A stretch of DNA of 64,000 bases from Hemibagrus wyckioides (GCF_019097595.1 NC_080717.1:17301336-17365335), one strand, 5' to 3'; shown: positions 47,975-61,033, numbered from the stretch's first letter. The notes: generated by a model not told the origin, from the sequence alone. A program made the numbers and translations.

Positions 47975-48530
47975 GCATTTAAGCAGTTATCCAACCATGT
48001 AGCAGTAGTATAATGTATAAAATCATGCACATACAGGTCAAGAGCTTTTGTTAATGCTTATATCAAACAGCATAATGAGGAAAATGTGATCTCAGTGGCT
48101 TTAACTGTGGCATGGTTGTTGGTGCCAGATGGGCTTGTTCGAGTATTTCATAAACTGCTGATCTGCTGGGATTTTCACATACAGCAGTCTCTAGAGTTTA
48201 CAGCAGAATGGTGCCAAAAGCAAGAGCCATCCTGTGAGCAGACACCTTGTTGATGAAGAGATCAGAGAAGAATGACCAGACAGGTTTAAGCTGACAGGAA
48301 GTCTACAGTAACTCAAATAAGCAATCTTTACAACCATGGTGAACAGAAAAGCATCTCAGCATGCACAGCACATCAAATCTTGTGCTGAATGAGTCTCAGC
48401 AGCAGGAGGCCACATTAAGTTCCACTCCTTTCAGCCAAGAACAAGAATCTGAGGCTATCATGGGCACAGACTCACAGACACTGCACAGAAGACTGGAAAA
48501 AGACCAGATGATTTTTTTTTCTGCATTTGT
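47975..48530 (+). mobile_element. Tc1-like relic with degraded transposase N-terminus
   Basis: From about 48115 the DNA-binding half of a Tc1-like transposase can be followed through several stops: TADLLGFSHTAVSRVY is the first helix-turn-helix, then, across frameshifts, the second helix region and LLSAKNKNLRL-like sequence to about 48500. The catalytic region is cut off around 48515-48530, and no terminal repeats are visible. Same family as the relic at 30505-30975, different from the intact element (about 24 kb away) and from those at 21472, 33777, 49249 and 53716. Dead copy. Confidence 0.7.
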
Positions 48531-48711
48531 GCCCATAATTGAAACATTTGGCTAAATATGAGCAGATAATATAGCCCTCTACACTGGATTCATCCTGCTG
48601 ATTTTGTCAGTATTCACATCATGAATAAATACAAAGGAAGCAGTTCCACTGGCAGTCGTACATATCCACAACATAAGATGTGGTATTCTTCAGATCATGT
48701 GCAGTTCCTGG

Positions 48712-48895
48712 GTTGCCACTGTTGCCACCAAGCTGCCACTGTTGGGGCCTTGAGCAAGGCCCTTAACCCTCTCTGTTCCAGGGGTCCTGTGTCATGGCTG
48801 ACCCTGCTCCCTGACCCCAACTTACTAAGCAGGGATATGCAAAGAAAAGAATTTCACTGTGCTCTGTCTGTGACAAAATAAAGGCTTTTTCAGTT
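48712..48895 (+). mobile_element. SINE with different 3' tail
   Basis: The core GCCACCAAGCTGCCACTGTT, then GAGCAAGGCCCTTAACC, matches the core of the SINE at 40526-40681, but the 3' end is different: AAGAATTTCACTGTGCTCTG, then GTGACAAAATAAAGGC. The tRNA-like head is missing. It shows that one core is joined to more than one tail. Confidence 0.65.
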
Positions 48896-49248
48896 CCATC
48901 CCTTTTCTATATTCATCTCTTTTTGTTCTGAACAAGTTGACCTTTGTTGCTATGGAATATCTGTCTATGGAATGTTATTTCAGAACTATACAGGCAATTC
49001 TATGTGTTTTGGCCAACTCTGATCTTTTTGTTTTTTGAGCTTAGGCATGTGTTGCATCTTGTGTTTAAACCTCTCTATGCACTATTATTTTTCTTCTTTT
49101 GACTGTTGGTATTCTATTATCTGGCAAACTGTGAGAGAGAGAGACAGAGAGAGAGCGAGAGAAAGAATCCTACTGTCATCCATCACAGTGAGTTGAGATG
49201 CACCTTTATTAATATTAATTTACTGTAGGGTAAATTCAAGTTGTTTCC
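48896..49248. other. Unique non-coding DNA with a GA run
   Basis: GA-rich run at 49133-49165; otherwise nothing recognised. Confidence 0.5.
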
Positions 49249-49443
49249 ATTGTCTTTTGGGCCTTTTGGTGTTCCACAGTGAGTTCACTAGTGAGTGCTT
49301 TCTTGTTAAAAATGTACCAAACAGTTGATTTGGGTACATCTAATATTGTTGCTATCTCTCTGGTGGGTTTTTTTTTTATTATTATTATTTTTCAGCCTAT
49401 TGATGGCTTACTTCACAGGCAGTGACAACACTTTGGAATTCAT
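49249..49443 (-). pseudogene. Tc1-like transposase N-terminal pseudogene
   Basis: On the minus strand a frame starts at 49443 with MNSKVLSLPVK, hits a stop, and continues AINRLK. An A-rich/AAT tract then shifts the frame, and it resumes as PTREIATILDVPKSTVWYIF and then ALTSELTVEHQ to about 49249. This is the first helix-turn-helix of a further Tc1-like family. The rest of the gene is absent. The flank to about 49700 (CCATATACTTTTGGTTCTG and a later ATACCCCACAAATTAAAG) resembles that family's 5' non-coding end. Confidence 0.65.
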
Positions 49444-50724
49444 ATTGAGAGTTAACAGAAACAGATTTCAGAAGCAAATGGAACACATAAAATCAGCTCT
49501 AGAGCTTACCTCTGTTTACTGTTAAATGAAATATTGACAGAATAACACACCCCTTGCCTTTCATGAGCAGTTAATTGTCCATATACTTTTGGTTCTGTAA
49601 GAGTGTGTGTGGGAGGGTTGGGGGGGATGGAGCAAATTGCTATAATCTGTACACTATTCACATGGTTGTATGGTTGTAAATACCCCACAAATTAAAGCAG
49701 AAATATTCATTATTTAATTTCTAATTAGAGTATTTAGCAGGGGCATATAAGAACCTGCATACATTATTTAAAATAAATGCATGTGTTCTGAACAGACACA
49801 AATTGGAGCTGTACTACTAAGGATGACACATCAGGTAATCAGTGATCCAGGACACCAAGACCATGTCCACCTGTGCTGCACTTAGCCATGCTTTCAGGTC
49901 AAAGAACATGACTCTCTCACAGTGGTATCCATCAGATGCAGCTGAGTGTAAACTCACAGCATCCTCTTGTCTCACATGCGGTCCAAGTATTTCCAAGGGA
50001 TTTTATCAGTTGGGATGTCAATCAAGGAATATAGTTGTGTAGGGTCTTGAGTACTGGAACTGTGCAGGTTATCTTCCAAAACTACTGGACCATTTCAAAT
50101 CTAAGAATCAGTAGTAGATGTACTGTAAAGGACAATTTATGCATATTTGTGTCTTTGCTTTGCGACGCAGTTAGGAGTAAACATGGCACACAGAGATGTG
50201 CTAGCACACAGTCCTTCCACAAACTCCATGCTGTAGGTACCTGTGGTGCTATGTTGGGTGAATGCTGATTGGTGGAGAGGTGTGTGTGTTAAGAAAACAA
50301 AAATGGTTGATATGTCTGTGACATTCCTTTCATGCATTTAATCAAATTCAGATTAATATTGTTTACAGTTTTTTTTTTTCTGACACATTTCTTAATACTC
50401 TATGGGTGAAAACTTGAGCACTCAGTTGGCTTTACCAACATGTAGCTCAGCACAGCAGTTACCCTTACATCCAAAATGCATTAAAACTACTGAAATGCTT
50501 TATACACACCCCAAAAGCAACTAATTCTCCTGGAACATTAACAAAGGTTATCTATCCACAAAAACACTTTATCATTCACAACAAAACCCAAAAAACACTA
50601 GCATCAAGTAATATTAGCAGATTCAACATTTTGTTTAAGACTTTTACACATAAACCCACATTCTATTACCAAACAAGAACATGGTTTATTATTATGACAG
50701 CAGCAGGCATAAAAAATCTGCAGT

Positions 50725-50729
<5 letters not shown>
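49444..50729. other. Non-coding DNA, left part probably transposon 5' end
   Basis: 49444-49700 probably belongs to the relic above. The remainder is unique, with no supported gene. Confidence 0.45.

Positions 50730-50808
<79 letters not shown>
50730..50808. repeat. TA microsatellite, about 39 units
   Basis: Perfect TA array followed by GTATGTATATG. Confidence 0.95.
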
Positions 50809-50816
<8 letters not shown>

Positions 50817-50989
50817 ATGCTCTTTTATCTAAAGTCTCTAGGCTCTTAAGGTGCAGGAAGGTGAGATGGAGGTGAAAAGTGTTGTCTTCAGCAGTGTGCT
50901 CTGTGGCAGTGGCTTCCAGGCAGAGGCAGGAGGCAGAACTCAGGGAGCTTCATGGGGTGCAGAAGCCTCTGCTCTGTTTGGCTGCCTGC

Positions 50990-51140
50990 TGTAGGTGCTT
51001 CTATTGGCCCACCCTGCAGCCATGTGCCTTCTCACTGTCCACAGCATTGGTGGTGCTGAAATGGTGCCATCCTTTCAGCACCCAGCCAGCAGTTGTGTGC
51101 AGAGCATGTTTAGACTGCATCTGGGCAGAGGTGTGAGCAC
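50990..51140 (-). pseudogene. Putative LINE-derived coding fragment, second copy
   Basis: The minus strand reads SKHALHTTAGWVLKGWHHF, then STTNAVDSEKAHG and a stop, paralleling the peptide at 19580-19969. The nucleotide block around CTTTCAGCACCCAGCCAGCA also resembles CTTCAGCACCCCACCAGCGG there. Diverged dispersed repeat. Confidence 0.4.
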
Positions 51141-51306
51141 CTTTGTCACATTTTGCTGTGAATAATACATAGACATACATAAATATGTGAGATATTACAT
51201 ATCACCAAGAGCTAAAGATATCCATTTTGTGTACAGCACAAAAAGTCATGCCCCGAATTGATTCAGTTGAGTACATCATTCACACATGACCAAACTGTCC
51301 ATAGTG

Positions 51307-51480
51307 CTAGTGATAGCTCAGTGGTTAAGGCATTGGGCTTTTGCTCATATCCCAGTATTGCTAAGCAGACCATTATCCTTTTTGAACTGCTCAGTTGTTC
51401 CCCATTGCTTGAGCATCAGGTAGGTGTGAGGAGACATGGGGCTCATAGGTCCAAAGATTTACTCTTTGGTGTAGCTAGTA
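51307..51480 (+). mobile_element. tRNA-derived SINE, diverged
   Basis: The head AGTGATAGCTCAGTGGTTAA (A box TAGCTCAGTGG at 51314-51324) matches the head of 30581-30767. The B box is decayed, and a weak core (TGAACTGCTCAGTTGTTCCC) follows. No clear tail. Confidence 0.6.
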
Positions 51481-52953
51481 GCTAAGTGAAAAACAAAATA
51501 CCTGAGTAGGGCTAAATTAGATATTAGCTATGTTTGACTGATTGATTTAATGAATTTTTGACCTGTAGATATACAATGGTTTGTTGGCAGGTGAGTTTGA
51601 GTGATAATTCATGAATTTTGAAAGCCAAGGTTATTCAGTGTGTGTTGGGTCAAAGCAATGGACATTAAAATACAGTTTAGGCTTTACAGACTATTGTTGC
51701 GCTAACTGTGTGAAGAATTTTGAAAACCTGAATATAATAAATGAATGCAAATACATGTAAAAATCTGTAATTTAGAGTAATACAGTTAAAAGCACATCTG
51801 AAGTGCAAATTACAAAATACTAAAAAAAAAAAAAAATAGTGTAAATTGTAAACAGTAGAGTAAACAACTACAGCCCCCTCACATCCAGAACTTCCTATCT
51901 TCCTTAGAAACTGCTTCCTGAAAGTAAAGTTAAAAACCATAAAACAGCTCACGGCAGAAATGAATGAAACATGAGCTGTAAAAAATTGCAGTTTAAATAT
52001 ATTCACTCAGATAGTTTCTAGGAGTTTTTAATAAAAAATAAATCTATGATAAAATTCTCACACTGAACAGCTAGTATAAATGAACACAAGCGGGTTTCCT
52101 CCCATATTTGTTGTTAGATTTATACACTGCGTTATGATCACAATATTTAATAATGACATTATTTACAGTAAATTACATGCATGATATTGTTGTTTTAATT
52201 TAAATATATAAAGAGTAAGGCTATATAAAAGCTCTAGTTCATGCAGCATCACGCACATTTTCCTTTCTTTTTCTGGACTCCCAATAAACACACAACGCAG
52301 GTGATGTAAACCTCAGCAACCCAATATAAAAGCTAACGCATGGCCAATCAGTGATTTGTGGATTTAACACTAGTTAAATTCGAGTGCTTTGACACAAAAT
52401 CTGCTCAAACTACTGCTCATGAATACTGATAAGTTAAAACACTTCATAGGTGTTTAAAGTGAGAATTCACCTGGTTTATATTTAATCAAGGTCTCTTTTT
52501 TTCCCCCAGCACTTTTGTTTCAAAACTAAATCCTGCCTGTGTTATATTCTATTTATAATTCCGACAGCGAAACATGGAGCTTGCATTGTTTTTCAGCTCT
52601 TTGTTGTGTAAATCAGTAAATTCTTGTGTGGATCATGCAACAGCACCTCCAGGATGACACGCTCACATTACATGCAAGTATGAATACTTCACCATGTGAG
52701 AGACTCTGTACATGATGTCTTTATGTGCTCTCAGAGATTATGATTGACCTTAAGCACAATGGGACTGACACCATCAGGATTTGCTGCATTCCTGCACGTA
52801 ATTTCCTTTGATGGGGAGTGTGTGTGTGTGTGTGAGAGAGGGTACTGATGGTCATTGTCATATAGAGGTGATAGAGTGGATGTGATGAGAAGGTGCACTG
52901 GGAGATGGGTGAGTTAATGGGTTAGTTGATAGTCCATCATGAGTTGATAGCCC
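51481..52953. other. Unique AT-rich non-coding DNA
   Basis: No gene recognised. A run near 51823-51836 and short GT/GA run near 52818-52840. Confidence 0.5.
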
Positions 52954-53229
52954 ATTGTCAACCCTGTTGAAGAAATAATTCAACTCGTTTGACCTCCATA
53001 CTCTTTCCTGCTCTTGATGGTCTCTAAGCAGTTTGTATCCTATGATTTACCTTACTGTGTTCCATACCTCTGTAACCTTACACATCTGTAGATTGTTCTC
53101 CATTTTCTTCCTGTACACCTCCTTGCACTCTTTGGTTCTGTCCTTCATCTCCTTTTGCAATCATTTCACTTTATCCCTAGTGGCATCTCTGAAGGCCCAC
53201 GTCATCTTGTTCAGAAGAACTTTCAGTCC
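52954..53229 (-). pseudogene. LINE ORF2 fragment
   Basis: A 92-codon minus-strand stretch broken by two stops (codons 23 and 61) reads WAFRDATRDKV, LQKEMKDRTKECKEVYRKKM, ENNLQMCKVTEVWNTV and NELNYFFNRVDN. This resembles the linker between endonuclease and reverse transcriptase in teleost non-LTR retrotransposons (Rex1/L2-like, from memory), a basic helical region ending in an N-x-FFNR-type motif. No endonuclease or catalytic reverse transcriptase motif is present, so it is a short dead fragment. Confidence 0.65.
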
Positions 53230-53715
53230 CTTGTGACTGAAAAGTCACATATGGCACAATGGAATATATGTAGCAAAGAACACAAACGTAATGTCTGCAC
53301 ACTAATACTGCTCCATAAAAGTATTTATGGCAACGTATTTAAAGTATAAATCCAAAAACATTCCCATTGTAAAAGTTTCCTCTCAAAATCTCTCTCCCCC
53401 CTTGACGGTTTTTGGACATTCTCTATGCCAATATACTGTAAGGCACTAACATTGTGGCACACTGAAGTTAACTATGCGGTATAAATTGCATGTATAATAT
53501 AATCATGTATGCTTTGTGGATCTAGACAAATAGTGGACATTGTCTTTAGAAGCCAAGCAGGTTAAACTAACAAACCAAAATACCAAAAAGATTAACTAAC
53601 CTATCAAAACTCTAGTTATTTAGTTCACTGAATTTGTTAAATTTGTTCACTAGATTTGTTATATCTGACAAATTAATGAGAAGTTTTTAAAACTGCTAAT
53701 ACCATTTACAATATA
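53230..53715. other. Unique non-coding DNA
   Basis: No gene or mobile element recognised. Confidence 0.5.
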
Positions 53716-54261
53716 CACTACCAGTCAAAAGTTTGGACACACCTTCTAATTCAATGTTTTTTGTTTAGTGACTTATTTTCTACATTCTAGAAAAATACTG
53801 GAGATTTCAAAACTATGAAATAACACACATGGACTTAAGTAATCCATATTTAATGACAACAAACAACAGTCAGTTTAAGACACGAAGGTCAGGTGTTCTG
53901 GAATAGTTCTTGCAAGAACAGTATTGTCAAGTGCATTTGCAAAACCCATCAAGCACCATGATGAAACTGGCTCACATGAAGACCATCCCAGTAAAGCAAG
54001 ACCAAAACTTACCTCTGCTGCAGAGGGGAAGTTCATTTAGAGTTACCAGCCTCAGAAATCACCAATTAACAGCACCTCAGATTAGAGCCGTTATGAAGGC
54101 TTTACAGAGCTTCAGAAGCAGACATATCTCAATATCAACTGTTCAAACGACATTATTGTGTATTTTGGCCGCCTTCAGCATTGTTTTACAATGTAGAAAG
54201 AAATAAACATCAGGAAAGACCATGGAATTAGAAGATGTGTCCAAACTTTTGACTGGTAGTG
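53716..54261 (+). mobile_element. Internally deleted Tc1-like transposon
   Basis: A 546 bp element with TA at both sides (53714-53715, 54262-54263) and inverted ends CACTACCAGTCAAAAGTTTG / CAAACTTTTGACTGGTAGTG. Inside, 53908-54160 keeps a damaged N-terminal transposase region: AFAKPIKHHDETGSHEDHPS, SKARPKLTSAAEG, a frameshift, then RVTSLRN and SRHISISTVQT, the first hinge and second helix-turn-helix. The whole catalytic domain is missing, so it could only be moved by an enzyme supplied in trans. Different family from the intact element, judging by its termini. Confidence 0.9.
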
Positions 54262-55524
54262 TATATTTGCTATGTGTATAAGTATAATGCAGTATAAGGC
54301 TATATACAAAAAAAAAATTAAAGGTCATTGAATGCAAAACACATGTCAAGACTGAATGAGAGGGAAAAACACTGGCAATAATGAGAAACAACACAACACA
54401 CAATACAACAACACTCCAGAGAGTTTTACCTAAGCAGCCCACAAGAAAATCCATAACTTCCGAACACCACCTCCTGACCAACATCGTGGCTACTGGTTGT
54501 CTCAATACTGAAAGTTTGTACAGAGAGGTAACGGTTCTTTATAGTCAAAGAGAAGTGTCTAAATGTGGGTAGAGTTCAGGAAAGGTTGTCATGATTAAAA
54601 TCCTGAGATGACAAGCAGAGTAGTGGATGCCAAGTCTGCAGTCCGTCAGTCACATTGTGAATGATGAGACATATGGAGACCATGTTGGCAGATGGCAAGG
54701 CGTACACTACCATTGTGATAACATGGGCAGGCAGTATGGCCTTAAGGTAACTGCAAGTATCTGAATGTCTGGAGTGCCCAGTTGTTCCTTTAAAGTGACA
54801 TGACAGGATTACACCATCTGTTGTTTACAAACATTGCCAGTACCTCTCCTTTCTTCTATTACTTTTATTCTCCATTGTTACAATATGCACTTATGAAATG
54901 GAAGCTTACAATATTAATATTAGCATCGGAAATCACTTTAGTTTAGTTTGGTTTAGTTAAAGCTCATAATACTGCACTGCTGGCTCCATGACAAAGCTGT
55001 TAAAGTTTTGATTTTGTTGGCGACAGATCTTACATTGCCCATCATAAAACAGGGTGATGCAGAGTTATCTTTTTGTACTGATGCTTACTCGAGTCCTATA
55101 GCTCTTGTGTGGCATCCTAAGTTCCACAGGACTTTCTAGTTGCTTGCCTAAGGACACTGTCGATTTCCACAGCGAGAGCAGCTGCTCACTGGTGTAAACA
55201 AAGCAATTGAGTTCCTCTGGCATGCAAACCACAGTGAAAAGAAGGCCAACCAGTATCTTTATGAGATGTAAACTGTTAACAGTCTGTGCTACAAGTCTAT
55301 CAAATATGGCTGTCGATTGGACAAACTAGACAGAGCATATCAACATCCCTTTAAAATATTTACAAAATGAATTAGCAAAAGCTACCATGATAATTGTTAT
55401 GGTAAATTAACACAGGTGACAGAAAATCTCATGGCAGTTCATGACAGCACATAACATCTGTCATGATGTGTTTATGATATGACAAAAATATCACACGCAT
55501 AACATTTCTTACTCACTAAAGAAT
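54262..55524. other. Unique non-coding DNA
   Basis: No gene recognised. The 120-residue minus-strand frame at 54143-54505 starts inside unique DNA and shows no domain. Confidence 0.45.
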
Positions 55525-55878
55525 ATCCATCCATCCTTCTATCCATTCTCTACACCACCTATCCTAGTGGCTGGCAGTGAACCTCGAGCCTATCCCAGGA
55601 GACTCAGAGCAGAAGGCAGGGCACACCCTAGACAGGATGCCAGCCTATCGCAGGGCACAATCACACACACACACACATTCACACACTATGGAGAATTTAG
55701 AGATGCAAATTAGCATACAATGCGTGTCTTTGGACTGTGAGAAGAAACTGACGTACCTGGAGGAAACCCCTGATGCACAGTGTGAACATGCAACCTCTAC
55801 ACACATGGTGGAGGCAAGAATCAACCCCCCAACCCTGGAGTTGTTAGGCAAACACGTTACCACTAAGCCACTGTGCCC
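55525..55878 (-). mobile_element. tRNA-derived SINE-like composite repeat, full length
   Basis: About 350 bp and the best copy of the family. The minus-strand head GGCACAGTGGCTTAGTGGTA (A box TGGCTTAGTGG) is followed by a GGGTTGATTC B-box region, a body containing GTTGCATGTTCACACTG and GGTTTCCTCCAGGTAC, a GT run, GGCATCCTGTCTAGGGTGTG, and a GGATGGATGGATATTC tail. Confidence 0.8.
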
Positions 55879-58800
55879 TCTAACATAACTATAATATTTT
55901 CTGCAAAATTCTGCGAAAAACTCTTCAAGCCTATTTGATATCTCCAACACTGATAAATTATACACATATCTGCAATATGTGAATTATATGTATATGTAAA
56001 TTTTTAATATCCAGGAGCTTTCTTAAAGGTCACATAACAAGACATGCACACTGATTTACTGCTGTGCTTGTCCAGGTAATGAGTCACTATGTTAATCAAT
56101 ATGAAAACATTGCCCCATAATACGGAAAGCGTCAGCGCGTAGAATTTTTCTCTTTTGGTCTTTTGTTGGAGCCAGGGGACAACAAAGTCTATAATATGAT
56201 CAGCTTCTGTGAGTCACTGTGACAGTCCTATAATAGAAATTCACAGTCAGTGCTGTTATGGAGGTGTTGAGTTTGGAATTGGTAAGTAAACGGTATCATA
56301 ACCCCAAAGGTATCATAACAGCAGCAGGATATTCATATGCTCAGAACTGCAAATTCTGGGGGCATATACACGATTGCACTAAATAGTGTGGTGTCCTTCC
56401 TATGAAGGCATAGTACTTGTGCACAGTATCCTGTATAATACACAACCTTGAATTATCATTGAATCGAGATGGGCACTCACAACCATAAGATTAATCAGCA
56501 CAGGTGATGAAGGTCACAGTGCAGCCTGTGTTTCAAGATGTTCTTTTGCAAGTAGCTTGCAATAGCATTTTTCTACCTGAGAGGGCAACATTTATTTACA
56601 TAAAGCAGTTTTAATGAAAAAATCCATACATTAAGGTATCACACAAGCATTTTATTTCCTGCTTCTAAATTTTTCAGCTGGTCCGTGGAATAAACTCACT
56701 GACTACCTGAAACATCAAGACTCATCTGTGAAGATATTGCCATTGATTTTTTTTTGCCATTGAGAAATCATATGTATTGACTAGTTTATTTGTTTCTTAG
56801 TTCTGTGCTATTCTTGCTATGGACATTGTTTATGAATTTGCTGGATGTTGTTCTGACTCGAGCCCGGTTTTTATCTCTTAAGTCGTATCTTTGAATCCAC
56901 ACGTAGCTGTAGCATGTGACAGAAGGATGGTGTGAATGATGAGTGAATGATGCAATGATTCAAGCTTGTTTTTCAGCTTTATTTAATGGCACATATACTA
57001 CTAAGAATTAAACAGAAGGTTAGTAATTATGTTTTCAAAACATGCTCTTATCTGCAGTGATTATGTCACTATCACTATCGACTGAATACTCTAAAAAAAT
57101 CCTTCCATTTTTATTCTAGTATGGACCTGTTAGGTGACTGAAAACATAAAAAGCAATGACTACTGGACACTAAAAGCCATTTGGATGCACAATTCCAGAT
57201 GCAGTGTCTACAGTGCCGTTGTGCTGTGGGCCAGACAACTTCCTGAACTTTGACAAAACTAGACCAGAGTCACAATTTAACCTGGCAACCAAATATGTGG
57301 ACAAGGCCTAAAGGACAGCTCACAATCTCTTCACACATGCCAGCAGGACAGAGAAGAGCTGCATCAGATGGTGATATTGTGCTAGACACACGCCATTCTG
57401 CTGTAATTAGGAGGATAGCACATTTCGGCCCATGCCCCCAGGGCATTTGTCAGGGCACAGCTGGGCCTGCTGAGAGGGGGACGTCTTGGTTCATTCTGTC
57501 GAAAGGACACAGGGAAAGAGGACAGGGTAAAAGTCAAACTGCTGAAAAAACATAGTCAGTTCAGCTGTCTTCCATATGGGAGTAGTGGACTTATGCATTA
57601 AAATAGTCTAGGGAAGAGGGACGGCAATGAGGGCTTATAATGTCAGTGGCATCCTGAATATGACAAACTAAGAGAATGGATCCAAAGTGAACTTGATTGA
57701 AGGACTATTCCACTTTGTTTCAGATATAAAGTATATTCCATGAATATAATAGACTTTAATAGAAGAACTAAACCATAAACATAAACCTGTTAGCTGGAGC
57801 CATACAGTGCATTATGAGTGATTTAAATGATTGCCAATCATATAAGTAAGGGAGACATGATATATCACAATCTGCCAATAAACCATCTTTATGAATCTGT
57901 GAGAGAACATTAAATGCTCTTTCCCCAGCCAAACAAATTAAAGCTCAATAAAGGTATGAAGCCAGGCAGTCACTATCTTACAACTGCAAATAGCAAACTC
58001 ATGAAAAGACATCAATCACTTGTTACAACTACATTGTAAAAAAAAACAAATCCATATACAAGGATTGTTCCTGTAACATCATCTGAAGAAACAACAATGC
58101 ACGCACATGTACTGTCCACGTAACATTTAGTTTGTCTAGATACTTAACCTGGTAGAAGAATTTTTTATTCATAAAATTTCTGAATTCTATTTCAAGAATT
58201 ATCTGATCGGCAGAATAATACATTTCAATTTCTGTAAAGAATTATAAATATCTATGCATATATTAGTCATATAAATCTTTGTCACACGTGGGTTTAGGTT
58301 TAAGTTGTTCGTTTCTGAAGGTTTGTGACTTTTAGGCACATTTATTTCATTTTAAATTGGCCCAAATTAAAAAGGCTGCTATGGCCCCCTTCCATTACCT
58401 TTTCCCCAGAAATTTACATATATAAAATGTTAAATATAGTCCTTTTGGAAGAGGATCTTGTCTGTCAAGTATAGGGGTGCTCATTATTTTCTTTTTCCAC
58501 TGAGAGTGTAAATGTACTAAATGTTCCTGGAAAAACGAGAGACGAGTGAAAAGGAGCTAGGAAACAAATAGCTGCAAGGCAAATGGATTTCTGAGTGTTT
58601 CAGAGAGCAGCAATCTGAAGAGATGCCTTGCATTAAGGGCAGCTTATATTAAGAGCAAAGAGCTTCTTTGATGTTGCAGAGGCAATGCATCATCCATCCA
58701 ATGCATCAAAGACTCGGTTAAAAATGTATGACATGCACAACTAAAAAAAATCTAATAATAATAATAAGTTATGAACAAAAAATATAAAGATCAAGTGATT

Positions 58801-61001
58801 TTATACATGGCTGTACTTCAAAGGCTTAAGTCAGCTGTATAAAAATGTGAACAAATCTTCACTGAGTTACCTAATTACACCCTCAGTGCAACAGAAGAGC
58901 TGGTAAGAATTGGCAAGTCAGGGCAATCCCATTGCAGCTGGAATGATGTGAGTAAATGCGCACTCTACAGTGAAAGCAGGTAATGACAAAGCAGGTTTGA
59001 GACGAGGCGAGGAAATGTCGTAAACAATACTGCGCTGCATCTTCAGTCTCAGCAAAGAGGCAGGCAGTTACTACACAATTAAAATATCAGGCAAAATACA
59101 ACATCATAAAGCGAGTGTCTCTCTTTCACTAAATGAGGGTTCAGTCAGTTGGAGGCAGAATGGAGAACTGTCATACCTTCCCCTTTTATTTTGCATCACA
59201 TATGCTAGCCTTCATTGTACCATCTGGCAGCAGACATCACCCTAACAAATGAAACTAAAATGGAACATTTTTTAACTATGGTTCCTGTGCTTCATTAGCT
59301 CATATGGCTATAAATTATCATTTAAAGTATTATTAGCCTTTTACTTAAAATTTTATTATAACTTTATAATATAGAATATAGCCCACTGTCTGTATCAGGT
59401 TGAAATAAAAAACAATGAAGTTGAAAAATATATATACAATACAAAATGTCAGATATCGGTTTCTTGGACTCTCAAAGCTTTCTCTCAGAATAGGAGCCTC
59501 TCTCCGAAAGTGGTTGTAAGGGTGATTTTAGTCTGTGAGCACAAGTAAAAGGCATCACCATGACTCAAGCAGAAATTGTGCACATCAAGCCATGTGGGAC
59601 ATCAGCTAGGCGTGCTCCAAGAAATGAGCTTCACTTTCAATTTCACTGAATGTAATCCATGGAATTTGAAACTGTTTTTATCCTGAGTCATTGAATGCTA
59701 GCAGGCCGAACCTCTCAAGCGTGGTTAAATCAGACAAGATTGAAGACAGGAATGAGGGAGTGAAAAGAACTCAAATTATATTCAGCCCATCCCACAGTCT
59801 AAGGAATCAGATTAGGGTAATCCATGGGAAGTCGTCCTTCTGTCGGTGTCTGTTAATGATCTCCCATTAAGGTGCAACAAAAGGCTAAATTTGACATGAT
59901 CTATTTGCTTTCTAATGCGGAGTCTTTTACGACATCAAGGTTGAAGAAGGGGCGGGGGGGGGGCTCAGCTGGATAGGCTTTGGGGTTCTTCATGGAAGGA
60001 GGACACAGGCCTGGGGCACACAGCTGGGGTGGGAATAGATTTGCTGAGGGTCTATAGAAAGTGGGGAGTGGAGGACATGTGATCTCTCAGTGGGGCAGCA
60101 GTCTGTTCAGCAAGAAGGAACATGAATTATTAAGTGTGAGCTGGAACCCTGGGAAGAGTGGGGAGAAGGGTGGGAAATGCTAACTTGGAGCATGATGGGG
60201 TCTCAGTAGGGAGCCAGCGGTCATGGCAAGGCAAGTCCTGGCAAATGATAACCGGAGAGAGAAGGCATAAACGATGTGTCTCCATGGATACTCTATTGCA
60301 GCTGTTTCCCTGCATTTGTCTAAAATCTACAACAGACCCCACAGTGGGAGGAAAAACATGGCACAACTTAAGATCTAACTTCCAATTAGGCGTTATTAAT
60401 TCACGTTATGAGGAGTCTAATCTTCTAATCCAAATAAATACCCAATCTAAAACCAGAAGGTGAGCCTCAAGCAGGAGGTTTTATGCCTGTGTGTCTGAAG
60501 CTGTCAGTCACAGCTGTGTCATGGATCATTAATATTTTCCTATAATAATACGCAGACTGCCTCAAAAGGACCTGATATTCTGACAGGAGCAATAGTGCTA
60601 AAGATAAAAGAACATTTACAAAATGGATAACCACATGAGAAAAAATATACTTTAGTTCAATGAAGCATTAAAAAATAAAATGAAAATTTCAGTGATCCAG
60701 CAAGCTTCAGAGCATATCTGCCATGTACTTAGCCTTGAGATCGGAGTACATTATCTGACAAAACAAGAGTTAAACTTTACCTCTCGTATAATTAAATGCA
60801 TATATGTATATGAGAGAATGTGTCTTGAGAGCATTAAGTAAAAGAAATACAATAATTTGATGTCAGTGTCACACCAAAGTGCACTGCTGCTGTACATATA
60901 TAGCAACAAGTAGAAGTAACAAGTAGAGAAATAAAGTTAACAGGCAGTAATAAACCCTGCAGCACCTGAGAGGCAAATGCTTCAAGAACAAGCAGTTCTA
61001 T

Positions 61002-61002
<1 letters not shown>
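55879..61002. other. Unique non-coding DNA with candidate regulatory islands
   Basis: No gene or mobile element recognised over 5 kb. 57370-57510 (TAATTAG at 57404-57410, then a less AT-rich stretch), 59840-59950 (CCATTAAGG and TTTCTAATGCGG) and 60120-60360 are non-repetitive and less AT-rich. The 101-residue frames at 57250-57555 and 60158-60463 have no recognisable motif. Confidence 0.45.

Positions 61003-61032
<30 letters not shown>
61003..61032. repeat. GA microsatellite
   Basis: Perfect GA run. Confidence 0.9.

Positions 61033-61033
<1 letters not shown>

Noticed and set aside
57250..57555. 101-residue frame as a possible host exon
   Set aside because: No recognisable domain, no clear splice sites, and composition like the surrounding non-coding DNA.
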